Positions 18,523 through 27,086 of a stretch of DNA of 57,225 bases are shown here, piece after piece. Location: NCBI RefSeq assembly GCF_030646015.1, contig NZ_JAUSLT010000045.1:1-57225 (forward strand). The letters run 5' to 3'. Each line of letters opens with the position of its first letter. Within the stretch, counting starts at the first letter, position 1. Position numbers and translations under genes: made by a program. The notes beneath the pieces were generated by a model. It made no database searches, was not told where the DNA came from, and saw only the letters and a program-made list of their open reading frames with translations. The DNA comes from Bradyrhizobium sp. Lineage in GTDB: Bacteria > Pseudomonadota > Alphaproteobacteria > Rhizobiales > Xanthobacteraceae.

Positions 18523-19446
18523 TCACCCCGTCTTCCCCATCACATACGGCTTCAGCATCGCATACATCACGCTGTGCGTCGGCGTCGGCACGCCGAGCTG
18601 GCGACCGAGCTCGGCGACCTTGCCGCCGAGCCACGGCAGCTCCAGCCGGTTGCCGCGCTCGAGGTCGAGCGCCATCGAGGCCTTCATGGTGGGCGGCGCG
18701 TGGCTGTTGAACTCCAGAATTTTGTCGAGCGCGTTGGCCGGCAGCGCCACGCCCCTGGCGCGGGCGACGTCGATCACTTCCTGGTGGGCGGCGATGAAGA
18801 CCGGTCGGATGTCGGGGTCGTCGCGCAACTGGCCGATCGGCTGCCGCGCCAGCGCGGTGATGCTGGCGTTGGTGGCGAGCAGCACGAACTTCATCCAGAG
18901 ATCGGTCAGGATCTGATCGCTCAGGGTGGCGTCGAAACCGGCCTTCTGGCACAGCGCGAGAAAATCCTCGGCGCGGGCGCTGCGTTGGCCGTCGAACTCG
19001 CCGAAGATCATGCGCATGAAGGTGCCGACCTGGGTGATCGTGCCGGGCGCGGTGATCGAGGCCGATATCTGCGCCACGCCGCCCATTACGGCGCGCTCGC
19101 CCAAAATCGGGATCAGCCGCTCGGGCGCGTCGATGCCGTTCTGCAGCGGGATCACGGCGGTGCCGGGACCAATCAAGGGTTTTATGCGTTCGCCGGCGCT
19201 TTCGACGTCCCACAGCTTGACGCAGAACAGCACGATGTCGACGGGGCCGATCTCGGCGGGATCGTCGGTCGCCCTGGTCGGCACCAGATGGGTGTCGCCG
19301 CGGGGGCTCAGCACCTTCAGGCCCGCGCTCTTCATGGCGGCCAGATGCGCGCCGCGCGCGAGAAAGCTGACATCGGCTCCCGCTTTCGCCAGCGCGGCGC
19401 CAAATCCGCCGCCGACTCCGCCGGCGCCGACTACCGCGATCCGCAT
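18523..19446 (-). CDS. 2-dehydropantoate 2-reductase family protein (PanE/ApbA-like)
   Basis: This 307-residue NADPH-dependent oxidoreductase would reduce a 2-keto acid; true PanE makes pantoate for CoA synthesis. The Rossmann motif VVGAGGVGGGFGAAL is at residues 4-18, PLQNGID at about 97-103, and the C-terminal domain carries KFVLLATNASITAL (about 195-208) with the conserved lysine/asparagine pair. Length fits the family. Many Bradyrhizobium paralogues exist, so the actual substrate may be another 2-keto acid; no neighbouring pan gene supports the classical role. Confidence 0.85.
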   Translation of the reverse strand: MRIAVVGAGGVGGGFGAALAKAGADVSFLARGAHLAAMKSAGLKVLSPRGDTHLVPTRATDDPAEIGPVDIVLFCVKLWDVESAGERIKPLIGPGTAVIPLQNGIDAPERLIPILGERAVMGGVAQISASITAPGTITQVGTFMRMIFGEFDGQRSARAEDFLALCQKAGFDATLSDQILTDLWMKFVLLATNASITALARQPIGQLRDDPDIRPVFIAAHQEVIDVARARGVALPANALDKILEFNSHAPPTMKASMALDLERGNRLELPWLGGKVAELGRQLGVPTPTHSVMYAMLKPYVMGKTG

Positions 19447-19576
19447 GATCTATCTCCCTGACCAAAGTCCTTTTTGGGCTGCCCGCAGATTGCCACGCCG
19501 GGGTGCCAGTACGGACCGGAACAATGTGTGATATTTCCTGGTGCCCAACCATCGCACAGTGTTCCGGAGGTGGCGA

Positions 19577-19792
19577 ATGAACAAGTTCCTGAAATGCACC
19601 GCAGCCCTGTTCGTCCTGCTCACCGCGACCGAGGCGCTCGCGCGCGGAGCGGCCGCCAGCATCATGAGCTCGCCCGGCTATCAGCGGCGCCTGCAGGAAT
19701 CCCGGGGCTATGTCCCGAACCAGTCGGGCTCGGTTCTCTCGACGCGGCCAGCGCGCGTTGTTCATCCCCCGAAAAAGCGTCATCGCCATTAA
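19577..19792 (+). CDS. small secreted basic protein (hypothetical)
   Basis: The 71-residue product starts MNKFLKCTAALFVLLTATEA, a good signal peptide (cleavage near ALARGAA), followed by SIMSSPGYQRRLQESRGYVP and a basic RPARVVHPPKKRHRH end. A GGAGGTGGCGA ribosome-binding site precedes the ATG. The longer frame upstream adds residues with no support. Function unknown; one of several small exported proteins in this 12-20 kb region. Confidence 0.7.
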   Translation: MNKFLKCTAALFVLLTATEALARGAAASIMSSPGYQRRLQESRGYVPNQSGSVLSTRPARVVHPPKKRHRH

Positions 19793-19909
19793 TGCGGCGA
19801 CCGCGATCCTGGCCGGTAAGGTTGACGGGTTAGCTTAACCGGCGACTTCGATTGCGGCGAGATCGTCGCGCGCTATCGTGTGAAGCGTCGGAGATTTTCC
19901 ATCCGGCGC

Positions 19910-20116
19910 ATGGCGGATTCCAACATGCTCGCTGAAGGCCGGGAGCGATTTCGAATACTGGGTCTCAGCCCGAAACCGGCATGGGCCGAGGTCTGGCATC
20001 TGTGGAACGTGATCGTTCCCCGGCGATCGATCACCGGACGCCTGCTGACCGGCCAGGTCTGGCGCCGCCACGACGGCCGCCGCTGGATCTACAAGAAGTT
20101 CCAGGAATTTCAGTGA
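19910..20116 (+). CDS. conserved small protein, WNVIVPRRSITG type, unknown function
   Basis: The 68-residue product ends with WHLWNVIVPRRSITGRLLTG and WRRHDGRRWIYKKFQEF, a segment I recognise from small uncharacterised Bradyrhizobium proteins. It has no signal peptide or membrane helix. The upstream in-frame ATG at 19880 would add ten basic residues. The downstream end abuts a long palindromic repeat. Its role is unknown. Confidence 0.65.
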   Translation: MADSNMLAEGRERFRILGLSPKPAWAEVWHLWNVIVPRRSITGRLLTGQVWRRHDGRRWIYKKFQEFQ

Positions 20117-20127
20117 GCGCGGCGGCT

Positions 20128-20276
20128 CTTCCCTTCTCCCCTTGTGGGAGAAGGTGGCGCGAAGCGCCGGATGAGGGGTCTCCATCCCCAGGCACAGTGC
20201 TCGCTGAGCCAACCCCTCACCCGTCTGCGATGCTTCGCATCGCAGCCACCCTCTCCCACAAGGGGTGAGGGGAAGA
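20128..20276. repeat. long imperfect palindromic intergenic element
   Basis: CCCTTCTCCCCTTGTGGGAG at one end pairs with CTCTCCCACAAGGGGTGAGG at the other, with an internal hairpin around GCGATGCTTCGCATCGC. It fills the gap between the small gene and the convergent regulator gene and can fold as one long structure. Confidence 0.85.
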
Positions 20277-20318
20277 ATGAGCGCGCTGCGACTCGGGAGC
20301 TTGGTCGAACGCTCGCTC

Positions 20319-21764
20319 TCACAACTCCCTTGCATTGGAAAACGCGAACGAACTCACCCTCCGCGTATTCTCGTCCAAAATCAGCGTTCGCGTGATCGGC
20401 GGCTCGGCGCGCTGGCTGCAGTTTTCGCGCTCGCACAGCCGGCAGTTGACGCCGATCGGCGTGCCCTCGGCTTTGTCCAGATCCATGCCGGTGGCATAGA
20501 CCAGCTTGGTCGCATGGCGGATTTCGCAGCCCAGCCCGATGGCAAAGCGCGGCTGCGGCTGCGGGTGCGGCGCCACCGGCCGGCGCACCATCTGCGCGAT
20601 GGAGAAGTAGCGCGTGCCGTCGGGCAGTTCGATCACCTGCTTGAGCAGCCGGTCCGGCGTATCGAAGGTCGAGTGCACGTTCCACAGCGGACAGGTGCCG
20701 CCGAATTTCGAAAATGGAAACGTGCCGGAGGAGAACCGTTTTGAGACGTTGCCGGCATTGTCGACGCGCAGCAGGAAGAACGGCACGCCGCGCGCATTGG
20801 GCCGCTGCAGCGTGGTGAGGCGATGACAGACCTGCTCGAAGCCGGCGTTGAAACGCTGCGCCAGCACGTGGACGTCGTAGTTCAAGGCCTCCGCCGCGCC
20901 GTGAAAGGCCTGATACGGCATCATCACGGCAGCCGCAAAATAGTTCGCCAGCGTGATCCGGTACAGCCGTCGCGGCGTATCGTCGAGCGGGCCGGCGCGG
21001 TTGACGATGGCATCGAAAGTGCCGCTGCTTTCGGTGAGACCGATCTGGAACGCGAGCTGGAAGGCGCGGCCGGGGCTGTCCACCAGTTCGGAAATCAGGA
21101 GTTGCCGGCGATGCCGGTCGAACCGCCGCAAGGTCTCGCGCATGACGTCGACCGGCATGATGCGGGTGACGACCGAATGCTTTTCACGCAAGCGTGCCGC
21201 AAGGGCCGCGAACAGCTCTTCCGCGGGCACGTTCAACTCGTCGCGCAGCGTTTCCGCTGATTGTTCCAGCTCGGGGAAATAATTGCGGTTGGCCTCGATC
21301 AGGTCGCGGATGCGTTCGATCGGATTGGCCTCGTAACGGGTGCCCTCGTCGCGGTCGGCCATTTGCGCCGCCACCATGGTCTCGCCGCGGCGGGCCTCGG
21401 TATAGGCGGCATAGAGGCGCTGCAGGGAATGCGTCACGCCGGGGCATAATTCAGCGAGATCGCGCAGTTCCTGTTTGGGCAGGTCGATCTGCCGGAACAG
21501 GGGGTCGGAGAAGATCTCGTTCAGTTCGGCGAAGAAGCGGTCCTCGTCGGCGGTGGCGAGGTCGCGCAAATCGAGGTCGTAGGTTTCCGCCAGCCGGAGC
21601 AGCAGCTGCGCCGTCACCGGCCGCTGGTTGCGCTCTATCAGGTTGATATAGCTCGGAGAAATCTCCAGCCCCTCGGCCATCTGGGTCTGCGACAGCCCCA
21701 ATTGCTGGCGGATTCGCCGGAACCGGGGTCCGACGAACAGCTTTTTTGCGGAATCGTTGGCCAT
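20319..21764 (-). CDS. XRE-family short-chain acyl regulator, ScfR/RamB-like
   Basis: This 481-residue regulator has an N-terminal XRE helix-turn-helix (IRQQLGLSQTQMAEGLEI to SYINLIERNQRPVTAQLLLR, about residues 13-60), a middle IrrE/ImmA-like region without an intact HExxH, and a C-terminal DUF2083 domain carrying the cysteine cluster GVNCRLCERENCSQRAEPP near residue 450. Related proteins (RamB, ScfR) sense acyl-CoA status and control the glyoxylate bypass and related genes. It is divergent from isocitrate lyase with a 183-bp shared regulatory region full of TGACA repeats. I start it at the ATG at 21764, since the longer frame begins with TTG. Confidence 0.85.
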   Translation of the reverse strand: MANDSAKKLFVGPRFRRIRQQLGLSQTQMAEGLEISPSYINLIERNQRPVTAQLLLRLAETYDLDLRDLATADEDRFFAELNEIFSDPLFRQIDLPKQELRDLAELCPGVTHSLQRLYAAYTEARRGETMVAAQMADRDEGTRYEANPIERIRDLIEANRNYFPELEQSAETLRDELNVPAEELFAALAARLREKHSVVTRIMPVDVMRETLRRFDRHRRQLLISELVDSPGRAFQLAFQIGLTESSGTFDAIVNRAGPLDDTPRRLYRITLANYFAAAVMMPYQAFHGAAEALNYDVHVLAQRFNAGFEQVCHRLTTLQRPNARGVPFFLLRVDNAGNVSKRFSSGTFPFSKFGGTCPLWNVHSTFDTPDRLLKQVIELPDGTRYFSIAQMVRRPVAPHPQPQPRFAIGLGCEIRHATKLVYATGMDLDKAEGTPIGVNCRLCERENCSQRAEPPITRTLILDENTRRVSSFAFSNAREL

Positions 21765-21779
21765 GGCGGTAGCCTTTTG

Positions 21780-21919
21780 TGACAAACATTACAACGTGAC
21801 ATCTATGACAAGTACGGATGTTACATGACATCACCATTAAATGACAAGCTATCTATACGAATTCAGCAGTTTAGCGTTTAGCTCTCGGCACGTTTCGCAA
21901 TGCACTGTCACGAATGTCA
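21780..21919. promoter_or_regulatory. cluster of TGACA motifs in the regulator/aceA intergenic region
   Basis: Direct TGACA copies begin at 21780, 21797, 21806, 21826 and 21842, and two copies in the opposite orientation (TGTCA) at 21906 and 21915. The block separates the ScfR/RamB-like regulator from isocitrate lyase. It is a candidate operator array for that regulator, though no experimental consensus was checked. Confidence 0.45.
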
Positions 21920-21947
21920 GTGGTCGTCACCGAAAAGGATCATGCAC

Positions 21948-23585
21948 ATGAACTACCAGCCACGCGGGATCAGCGACCAGGCTGTCCAGGGACCGGCCTC
22001 CTATCTCAGCGAGCTTGGAGCTGCCGAGGCGCTGCTCAAGCCCCAGCCGACCTGGAACGGCGTCACCCCCGAAGCCGTGGCGCGCATGCGCCTGCAGAAC
22101 CGCTTCAAGACCGGCCTGGACATCGCCCGCTACACCGCGGCGCTGATGCGCAGCGATATGGCTGCGTATGACGGCGATCCCACCAAGTACACCCAGTCGC
22201 TCGGTTGCTGGCATGGCTTCATCGCGCAGCAGAAGCTGATTTCGGTCAAGAAGCATTTCGGTACGACCGATCGCCGCTATCTGTACCTGTCCGGCTGGAT
22301 GATCGCGGCACTTCGCTCCGAATTCGGACCGCTTCCCGATCAGTCGATGCACGAGAAGACTTCGGTTCCGGCGCTGATCGAGGAGCTTTACACCTTCCTC
22401 CGCCAGGCGGACTCCCGTGAACTCAACGATACCTTCCGCGCGCTCGACGCCGCACGCAAGGCTGGCGACCAGGCGAAGGAAAAGGCATTGATCGAAAAGA
22501 TCGACAACTTCCAGACCCATGTCGTGCCCGTCATCGCCGACATCGACGCCGGCTTCGGCAATGCGGAGGCGACCTATCTGCTCGCCAAGAAGATGATCGA
22601 AGCAGGTGCGTGCGCGCTGCAGATCGAAAATCAGGTCTCCGACGAAAAGCAGTGCGGCCATCAGGACGGCAAGGTCACCGTGCCGCACGAGGTGTTCCTG
22701 GCGAAGATCCGGGCCTGCCGTCATGCGTTCCTCGAACTGGGCGTCGAAGACGGCATCATCGTGACCCGCACCGATTCGCTGGGCGCCGGTCTCACGCAGC
22801 AGATCGCTGTGAGCCACAAGCCCGGCGACCTCGGCGATCAGTACAACAGCTTCCTGGATTGCGAAGAGGTCGATGCCACGAAGGTCGGGAATGGCGACGT
22901 CATCATCAGCCGCGGCGGCAAGCTGCTGCGCCCGAAGCGGCTGCCCAGCAACCTCTATCAGTTCCGCGAAGGCACGGGTGCGGATCGCTGCGTGCTCGAC
23001 TGCATCACCTCGCTGCAGAACGGCGCTGACCTGTTGTGGATCGAAACCGAGAAGCCGAATATCGAGCAGATCGCCTCGATGGTCGACCGCATTCGCGAAG
23101 TCATTCCGAACGCCAAGCTGGCCTACAACAACTCGCCCTCGTTCAACTGGACGCTCAACTTCCGTTGGCAGGTGTACGACGCGATGAAGGAAGCCGGCAA
23201 GGATGTCAGCAAGTACAACCGGGCCGAGCTGATGAAGCCGGAATACGACGATACGCCGCTGGGCCGTGAAGCCGACGAGCGCATCCGCACCTTCCAGGCG
23301 GATTCGGCCAAGCGTGCCGGCATCTTCCACCATCTGATCACGTTGCCGACCTATCACACGGCAGCTCTGTCGACTGATAATCTCGCCAAGGAGTATTTCG
23401 GCGAGCAGGGCATGCTGGGCTATGTGAAGAATGTTCAGCGCCAGGAGATCCGTCAGGGTATCGCCTGCGCCAAGCATCAGAACATGGCCGGCTCCGATAT
23501 CGGCGACGATCACAAGGAATATTTCGCCGGTGAAGCCGCTCTGAAGGCGGGCGGCGCCCACAACACGATGAACCAGTTCGGCTAA
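21948..23585 (+). CDS. aceA: isocitrate lyase
   Basis: The 545-residue enzyme splits isocitrate into glyoxylate and succinate, the first step of the glyoxylate bypass used on acetate, fatty acids or PHB. The catalytic signature is KQCGHQDGKVTVPHE near residues 235-250, preceded by IADIDAGFGNAEATYLL. The length and the KQCGH form fit the longer proteobacterial type. I choose the ATG at 21948, since the GGA Shine-Dalgarno (GAAAAGGAT) is eight bases upstream; starts at 21942 and 21900 are possible. It is divergent from an ScfR/RamB-like regulator, which probably controls it. A small DUF4170 gene follows 21 bp later. Confidence 0.97.
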   Translation: MNYQPRGISDQAVQGPASYLSELGAAEALLKPQPTWNGVTPEAVARMRLQNRFKTGLDIARYTAALMRSDMAAYDGDPTKYTQSLGCWHGFIAQQKLISVKKHFGTTDRRYLYLSGWMIAALRSEFGPLPDQSMHEKTSVPALIEELYTFLRQADSRELNDTFRALDAARKAGDQAKEKALIEKIDNFQTHVVPVIADIDAGFGNAEATYLLAKKMIEAGACALQIENQVSDEKQCGHQDGKVTVPHEVFLAKIRACRHAFLELGVEDGIIVTRTDSLGAGLTQQIAVSHKPGDLGDQYNSFLDCEEVDATKVGNGDVIISRGGKLLRPKRLPSNLYQFREGTGADRCVLDCITSLQNGADLLWIETEKPNIEQIASMVDRIREVIPNAKLAYNNSPSFNWTLNFRWQVYDAMKEAGKDVSKYNRAELMKPEYDDTPLGREADERIRTFQADSAKRAGIFHHLITLPTYHTAALSTDNLAKEYFGEQGMLGYVKNVQRQEIRQGIACAKHQNMAGSDIGDDHKEYFAGEAALKAGGAHNTMNQFG

Positions 23586-23606
23586 CGGTAGGAACAGGAG
23601 ACGATC

Positions 23607-23816
23607 ATGACCAAAGGCAGCAATTTCTGGGTGATTGGCGGCGAGTTCGGTTCGATGAACTTCCACAAGCTCGTGGAAGGCTCGGCCCAGGTACAGGGTC
23701 CGTTCAAGACCCGCCAGGAAGCCGAGGATGCCTGGCGCGCCGTCTCGGAAGAGAACCGGCACAAGGCCGGCGTGCGCTTCTCCATCGTGGAAGAGCCCGC
23801 CCGCGTCTCGGCGTAA
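23607..23816 (+). CDS. DUF4170 small protein
   Basis: The 69-residue product contains NFWVIGGEFGSMNFHKLVEG, KTRQEAEDAWRAVSEENRH and GVRFSIVEE, the pattern of the DUF4170 family. It starts 21 bp after isocitrate lyase and is followed by a strong terminator, so the two genes form one transcript. Its role is unknown; linkage to aceA is frequent in my memory of related genomes. Confidence 0.85.
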   Translation: MTKGSNFWVIGGEFGSMNFHKLVEGSAQVQGPFKTRQEAEDAWRAVSEENRHKAGVRFSIVEEPARVSA

Positions 23817-23860
23817 GGCCCGCTGCCGGCCAGAACCAGAAGAAGACGTCCAGGGACGAG

Positions 23861-23902
23861 AGCGGCCCCATTCGGTAACCCCGGATGGGGCCGCTCTTTT
23901 TT
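23861..23902 (+). terminator. strong rho-independent terminator of the aceA operon
   Basis: An 11-bp stem (AGCGGCCCCAT ... ATGGGGCCGCT) with a 13-base loop is followed directly by a run of T residues. It closes the aceA-DUF4170 transcript. Confidence 0.9.
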
Positions 23903-24042
23903 CTCCCTCTCCCGCCCGCCCGCGGGAGAGGTAAGAAAGAAGCCGGCGGCCTAAACCCTTGGGAACAAGGAACCTTTGCGCAAAACGTGGTTACTGATAG
24001 GTTAACGCTTCGGGGACCCTCAGGACAAAGGCGATCAAGCGG

Positions 24043-24600
24043 ATGTCAGACGCGCAGAATACCGGGAGCCAGGCCGTCAGCAGCACGCGTCCAGTCCGTC
24101 TGCGCGATGCCCTGCGGCAGGCGCGGATCGAGGCCGCCGACCGCACCGGGGTGGTTGTCGATCTGCGCGACGCCGAAGTGGCCCGGCTCGAAATTCTCAA
24201 CGACGCGCTGGAGCCCCTGTTCGCGCAAATCCCCGAAAAGGTCGACCTGTTCGACCGCGGCATCAGCCAGGGCGATACGCCGCGGCTGTGGATCGACGTC
24301 GTCGCCCATGTGCTGATGGGCCGCGACAAGCGCATCTACCGCTTCGTGCAGGACACCCGCTTCGGCCGCATCGTGATATCGGAGTCGCATGACGTCGCCG
24401 CCATCGTCGATGCCGTCACCGACTACGTCGCCCGCCGCATGATCGAGCGCGAGCACGCGCTTGTCGCGACGCCGGCGCCGGCGCCGGTCGTCGTCGAACA
24501 AAAGCGCCGCAGCGGCTTCTGGACTTTCGTGCTCGGCTTCCTCGCCGGCGCGATCGCGCTGTTCGCCCTCGCGCTGTTCGCGACCTTGCGGAATCTCTGA
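24043..24600 (+). CDS. conserved hypothetical protein with C-terminal membrane helix
   Basis: The 185-residue protein has a soluble N-terminal region (VRLRDALRQARIEAADRTGV, LWIDVVAHVLMGRDKRIYRF, FGRIVISESHDVAAIVDAVT) and a C-terminal transmembrane segment FWTFVLGFLAGAIALFALAL near residues 160-180. It would be tail-anchored facing the cytoplasm. I recall uncharacterised homologues in Bradyrhizobium. It starts 226 bp after the aceA operon and ends 19 bp before the next gene, with which it may be co-transcribed. Confidence 0.75.
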   Translation: MSDAQNTGSQAVSSTRPVRLRDALRQARIEAADRTGVVVDLRDAEVARLEILNDALEPLFAQIPEKVDLFDRGISQGDTPRLWIDVVAHVLMGRDKRIYRFVQDTRFGRIVISESHDVAAIVDAVTDYVARRMIEREHALVATPAPAPVVVEQKRRSGFWTFVLGFLAGAIALFALALFATLRNL

Positions 24601-24619
24601 CCGCGCCGGAGCAGCGTTG

Positions 24620-25348
24620 ATGTCTCCGGTCATAGCGATCGCACTGATTGGTGTCGGCGCGGTCGTGTTGCTCGTGATCGTCCCCCGCTGGCTGCAGCTT
24701 CGACGCGCCGAGTTCATCCGCACCTATCGCTGGCCGCCAGGGCTGCTGGAGCGGCTCGAGAAACATCGCCCGGGACTGGAGCGCAAGAACAGCGCGCTGG
24801 TGTCGCGCGGCCTGCGCCAGTTCTTCATCGCCTATCTGATGAGCGGCAAGCGCTACGTCTCGATGCCGTCGCAGGTCGCCGACGATCTGTGGCACGAATT
24901 CATTCTCTATACCCGCGAATACGATGCATTTTGCCGGCGCGGTTTCGGCGGCTTCCTGCACCATACGCCGGCGGTCGTGCTGTCGGAACACCGCAAGAGC
25001 AACGAGGGTCTTCGCCGCGTGTGGTGGTACTGCTGCAAATACGAGAACATTGACCCGGTCAACCCGACCCGCCTGCCGCTGCTGTTCGCGCTGGACTCCA
25101 AGCTGAATATTCCGGGCGGATTCGTCTATCACCCGCAATGCGAAGAGCTGCGGAAGAGCGGCAGTGGCGCGGCCTATTGCGGTGGTGATTTCGCAGATGG
25201 TTCCGCCGACGGCGGCACCGCGGGCTTCGGCGATGCCGGAAGCGATGGCAGCAGCGATGCGTCCGGCGGCGGCGATGCAGGTAGCGGAGGCGGCGACGGT
25301 GAGGGAGGGTGCGGAGGCGGCGGCTGCGGTGGCGGTGGTGGCGATTGA
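24620..25348 (+). CDS. membrane protein with GRDP-like domain and Gly/Cys-rich tail
   Basis: The 242-residue protein begins with a membrane segment (MSPVIAIALIGVGAVVLLVI). A domain follows with MPSQVADDLWHEFILYTREY and FCRRGFGGFLHHTPA, like the glycine-rich domain-containing-protein family (DLWHEFI... motif). The last 60 residues are almost only Gly, Asp, Ala and Ser, ending GGCGGGGCGGGGGD with two cysteines. This tail resembles the C-terminal GCGGGGC tails of some bacterial membrane proteins. I start it at the ATG at 24620, because the longer frame is arginine-rich noise. Function unknown. Confidence 0.75.
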   Translation: MSPVIAIALIGVGAVVLLVIVPRWLQLRRAEFIRTYRWPPGLLERLEKHRPGLERKNSALVSRGLRQFFIAYLMSGKRYVSMPSQVADDLWHEFILYTREYDAFCRRGFGGFLHHTPAVVLSEHRKSNEGLRRVWWYCCKYENIDPVNPTRLPLLFALDSKLNIPGGFVYHPQCEELRKSGSGAAYCGGDFADGSADGGTAGFGDAGSDGSSDASGGGDAGSGGGDGEGGCGGGGCGGGGGD

Positions 25349-25359
25349 GTCGCTTGCGG

Positions 25360-25469
25360 CCCATGCTTCGAGACGCTCGCGCTGCTCGCTCCTCAGCATG
25401 AGGTCGTTATGTTTCAACAAGTCAACCTCATCCTGAGGAGGCCACGAAGTGGCCGTCTCGAAGGATGGG
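25360..25469. repeat. palindromic intergenic element (CTTCGAGACG / CGTCTCGAAG family)
   Basis: CCATGCTTCGAGACG on the left pairs with CGTCTCGAAGGATGG on the right, and CCTCAGCATGAGG with CCTCATCCTGAGG inside. It lies between convergent genes and has the form of a well-known Bradyrhizobium repeat. Confidence 0.85.
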
Positions 25470-25497
25470 CAGCAATACCGATCTACGACTACAGTTG

Positions 25498-26388
25498 CTA
25501 TGATAGGCGTGCCTGCCTTACCTCGCGAACGCGCAGCGCATCGTCCACCCCCCGCACGGTCTGTTCGCACCGCCACGCATCGCCCTCGCGTTCGATCGAA
25601 AACAGATTATAGGCCGCCGCCGGATAGCGGCCATGGGCGATGGCGGAGGCCGACGGCACGCCGACGACAGGGATTTTTCCCTTGGGACCGTCGATCCAGA
25701 TCGTGGAGTGAACGTGATCGTGGCCGTGCAGGACCAGCTCCACGCCGTGCCGCTGCAACAGCGCGAGCAGATCAGCCGAATCGGTCAATCGCTTGAAGCG
25801 CGAATCCGAACGCAGCGGATGGTGGACCAGCAGCACGCGAAACGCTTGGGCAGCGGCGAGCCCCGCCAGCATGTGCTCCAGCCTGTCGAGCTGGCTGCGC
25901 CCGAGCCAACCGGTCGCCATCAAGGGCGGTGTCGGGACCGCCGACGACGCGCTGATCAGCGCCAGCGGGCCGCGCCGGCGCAGCAGCGGAAAGGCGACAT
26001 CGCCATCAGGCGCCTCGTCGCCGCGGAGATAATCTCCCCAGGCCTCCGCAAAGCGGTGCCGGGTGGCGCGAACATAGGCGTCGTGATTGCCGGGGATCAC
26101 CGTGACGCGATCCGCCGCACCGACGCTTTCCAGCCATGCCCGCGCCGGCGCAAACTCGGCGTCCAGCGCCAGATTGACGAGGTCGCCGGTGACCGCGATC
26201 TGGTCCGGCGCCTGCGCCTGCAGGTCCGCCACCAGCGCGTCCAGCACCTCGCGCCGGTGGACCTTGTGCCGGTTGCGGGTCCAGTTGAGATAGCCGAGCG
26301 CGCGTTTGCCCGCGAGATCGCGCAGCCGCGCCGCGGGCATCGGCGGCAGATGCGGATCGGACAGATGGGCCAGCGTGAAGGCCGCCAT
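25498..26388 (-). CDS. calcineurin-like metallophosphoesterase
   Basis: The 296-residue protein shows the metallophosphoesterase signature: LAHLSDPHLPP (residues 6-16), VTGDLVNLALDAEF, VIPGNHDAYVRATRHRF, LLVHHPLRSDSRFKRL and LVLHGHDHVHSTIW. These supply the two-metal site (DxH, GD, GNHD, H, GHxH). It would cleave a phosphodiester or phosphomonoester; cyclic nucleotides or undecaprenyl-type pyrophosphates are candidates. I start it at the ATG at 26388, because residues before that have no family match. It is divergent from the Nudix gene downstream on the other strand. Confidence 0.88.
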   Translation of the reverse strand: MAAFTLAHLSDPHLPPMPAARLRDLAGKRALGYLNWTRNRHKVHRREVLDALVADLQAQAPDQIAVTGDLVNLALDAEFAPARAWLESVGAADRVTVIPGNHDAYVRATRHRFAEAWGDYLRGDEAPDGDVAFPLLRRRGPLALISASSAVPTPPLMATGWLGRSQLDRLEHMLAGLAAAQAFRVLLVHHPLRSDSRFKRLTDSADLLALLQRHGVELVLHGHDHVHSTIWIDGPKGKIPVVGVPSASAIAHGRYPAAAYNLFSIEREGDAWRCEQTVRGVDDALRVREVRQARLS

Positions 26389-26529
26389 CAGCCCGGTCCG
26401 CTTCGGTTGCCTGCGGGACGGAGCCGCCGCGCGATCATCTCGTGATATCCTCTGGAAATCCCTCCAAAGTATTGGCAAGCCGGCTGGCGCGGCGCAAGGA
26501 TCAAACGCGATGTCAGGATATGAGGTTCG

Positions 26530-27021
26530 ATGGCGATGAACCTGCAGAAGCTGCGAACGACGCTCGAGCCGGCGCTGCGGCAGGTTTTCCATCTCTACTG
26601 GCGGTTCGCCCGCGGCATGACGCTCGGGGTCCGCGCCGTGGTGCTGGACGGCGATGACAGGGTATTTCTGGTCAAGCACAGCTACGTCTCGGGCTGGCAT
26701 CTGCCGGGCGGCGGCGTCGAGGTCGGCGAAACCTTTCGCGAGGCGCTGCGCCGCGAACTGGCGGAGGAGGGGCGGATCGAACTTGCAGGCGAGCCGCCGC
26801 TGCATGGCCTGTTTCTCAACAGCCATGTTTCCCGCCGCGACCACGTCGCGGTCTATGTAATCCGGCAATTCCGGCAGGACCGGCTGCCCGAGGCCAACCG
26901 TGAGATCGTCGCCTGCGGCTTCTTCGACGCGACAGCCTTGCCGGAGGAGACCACCCGGGGCACCCGGCTGCGGATCGCGGAAGTGCTCGAGGGCAGGGAG
27001 CCTGCCGCGACATGGCGTTAG
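26530..27021 (+). CDS. Nudix hydrolase domain protein with an atypical Nudix box
   Basis: The 163-residue protein carries a Nudix-like stretch GGGVEVGETFREALRREL followed by AEEGRIEL near residues 65-88. The consensus is GX5EX7REUXEEXGU; here the glycine that should follow EEX is an arginine (REL-A-EE-G-R-I), so the box deviates in its last residues. The metal-binding core REXXEE is kept. Upstream context is LVKHSYVSGWHLPGGGVEVG, typical of MutT/NUDT-type domains. It probably hydrolyses a nucleoside diphosphate linked to another group. It starts 141 bp from the divergent phosphoesterase. Confidence 0.8.
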   Translation: MAMNLQKLRTTLEPALRQVFHLYWRFARGMTLGVRAVVLDGDDRVFLVKHSYVSGWHLPGGGVEVGETFREALRRELAEEGRIELAGEPPLHGLFLNSHVSRRDHVAVYVIRQFRQDRLPEANREIVACGFFDATALPEETTRGTRLRIAEVLEGREPAATWR

Positions 27022-27086
27022 CGGCCGGCAACCGGTAAAAGCGTGCGCGACCTCATGACAAACCTGATTCGGCTGATAGAACGGCG

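Noticed and set aside
23962..23990. GGAAC at 23962 and 23969 with CGTG at 23986 as an EcfG-type promoter of the gene at 24043
   Set aside because: Spacing is 19 or 12 bases instead of 16-17, and the second box is CGTG, not CGTT.
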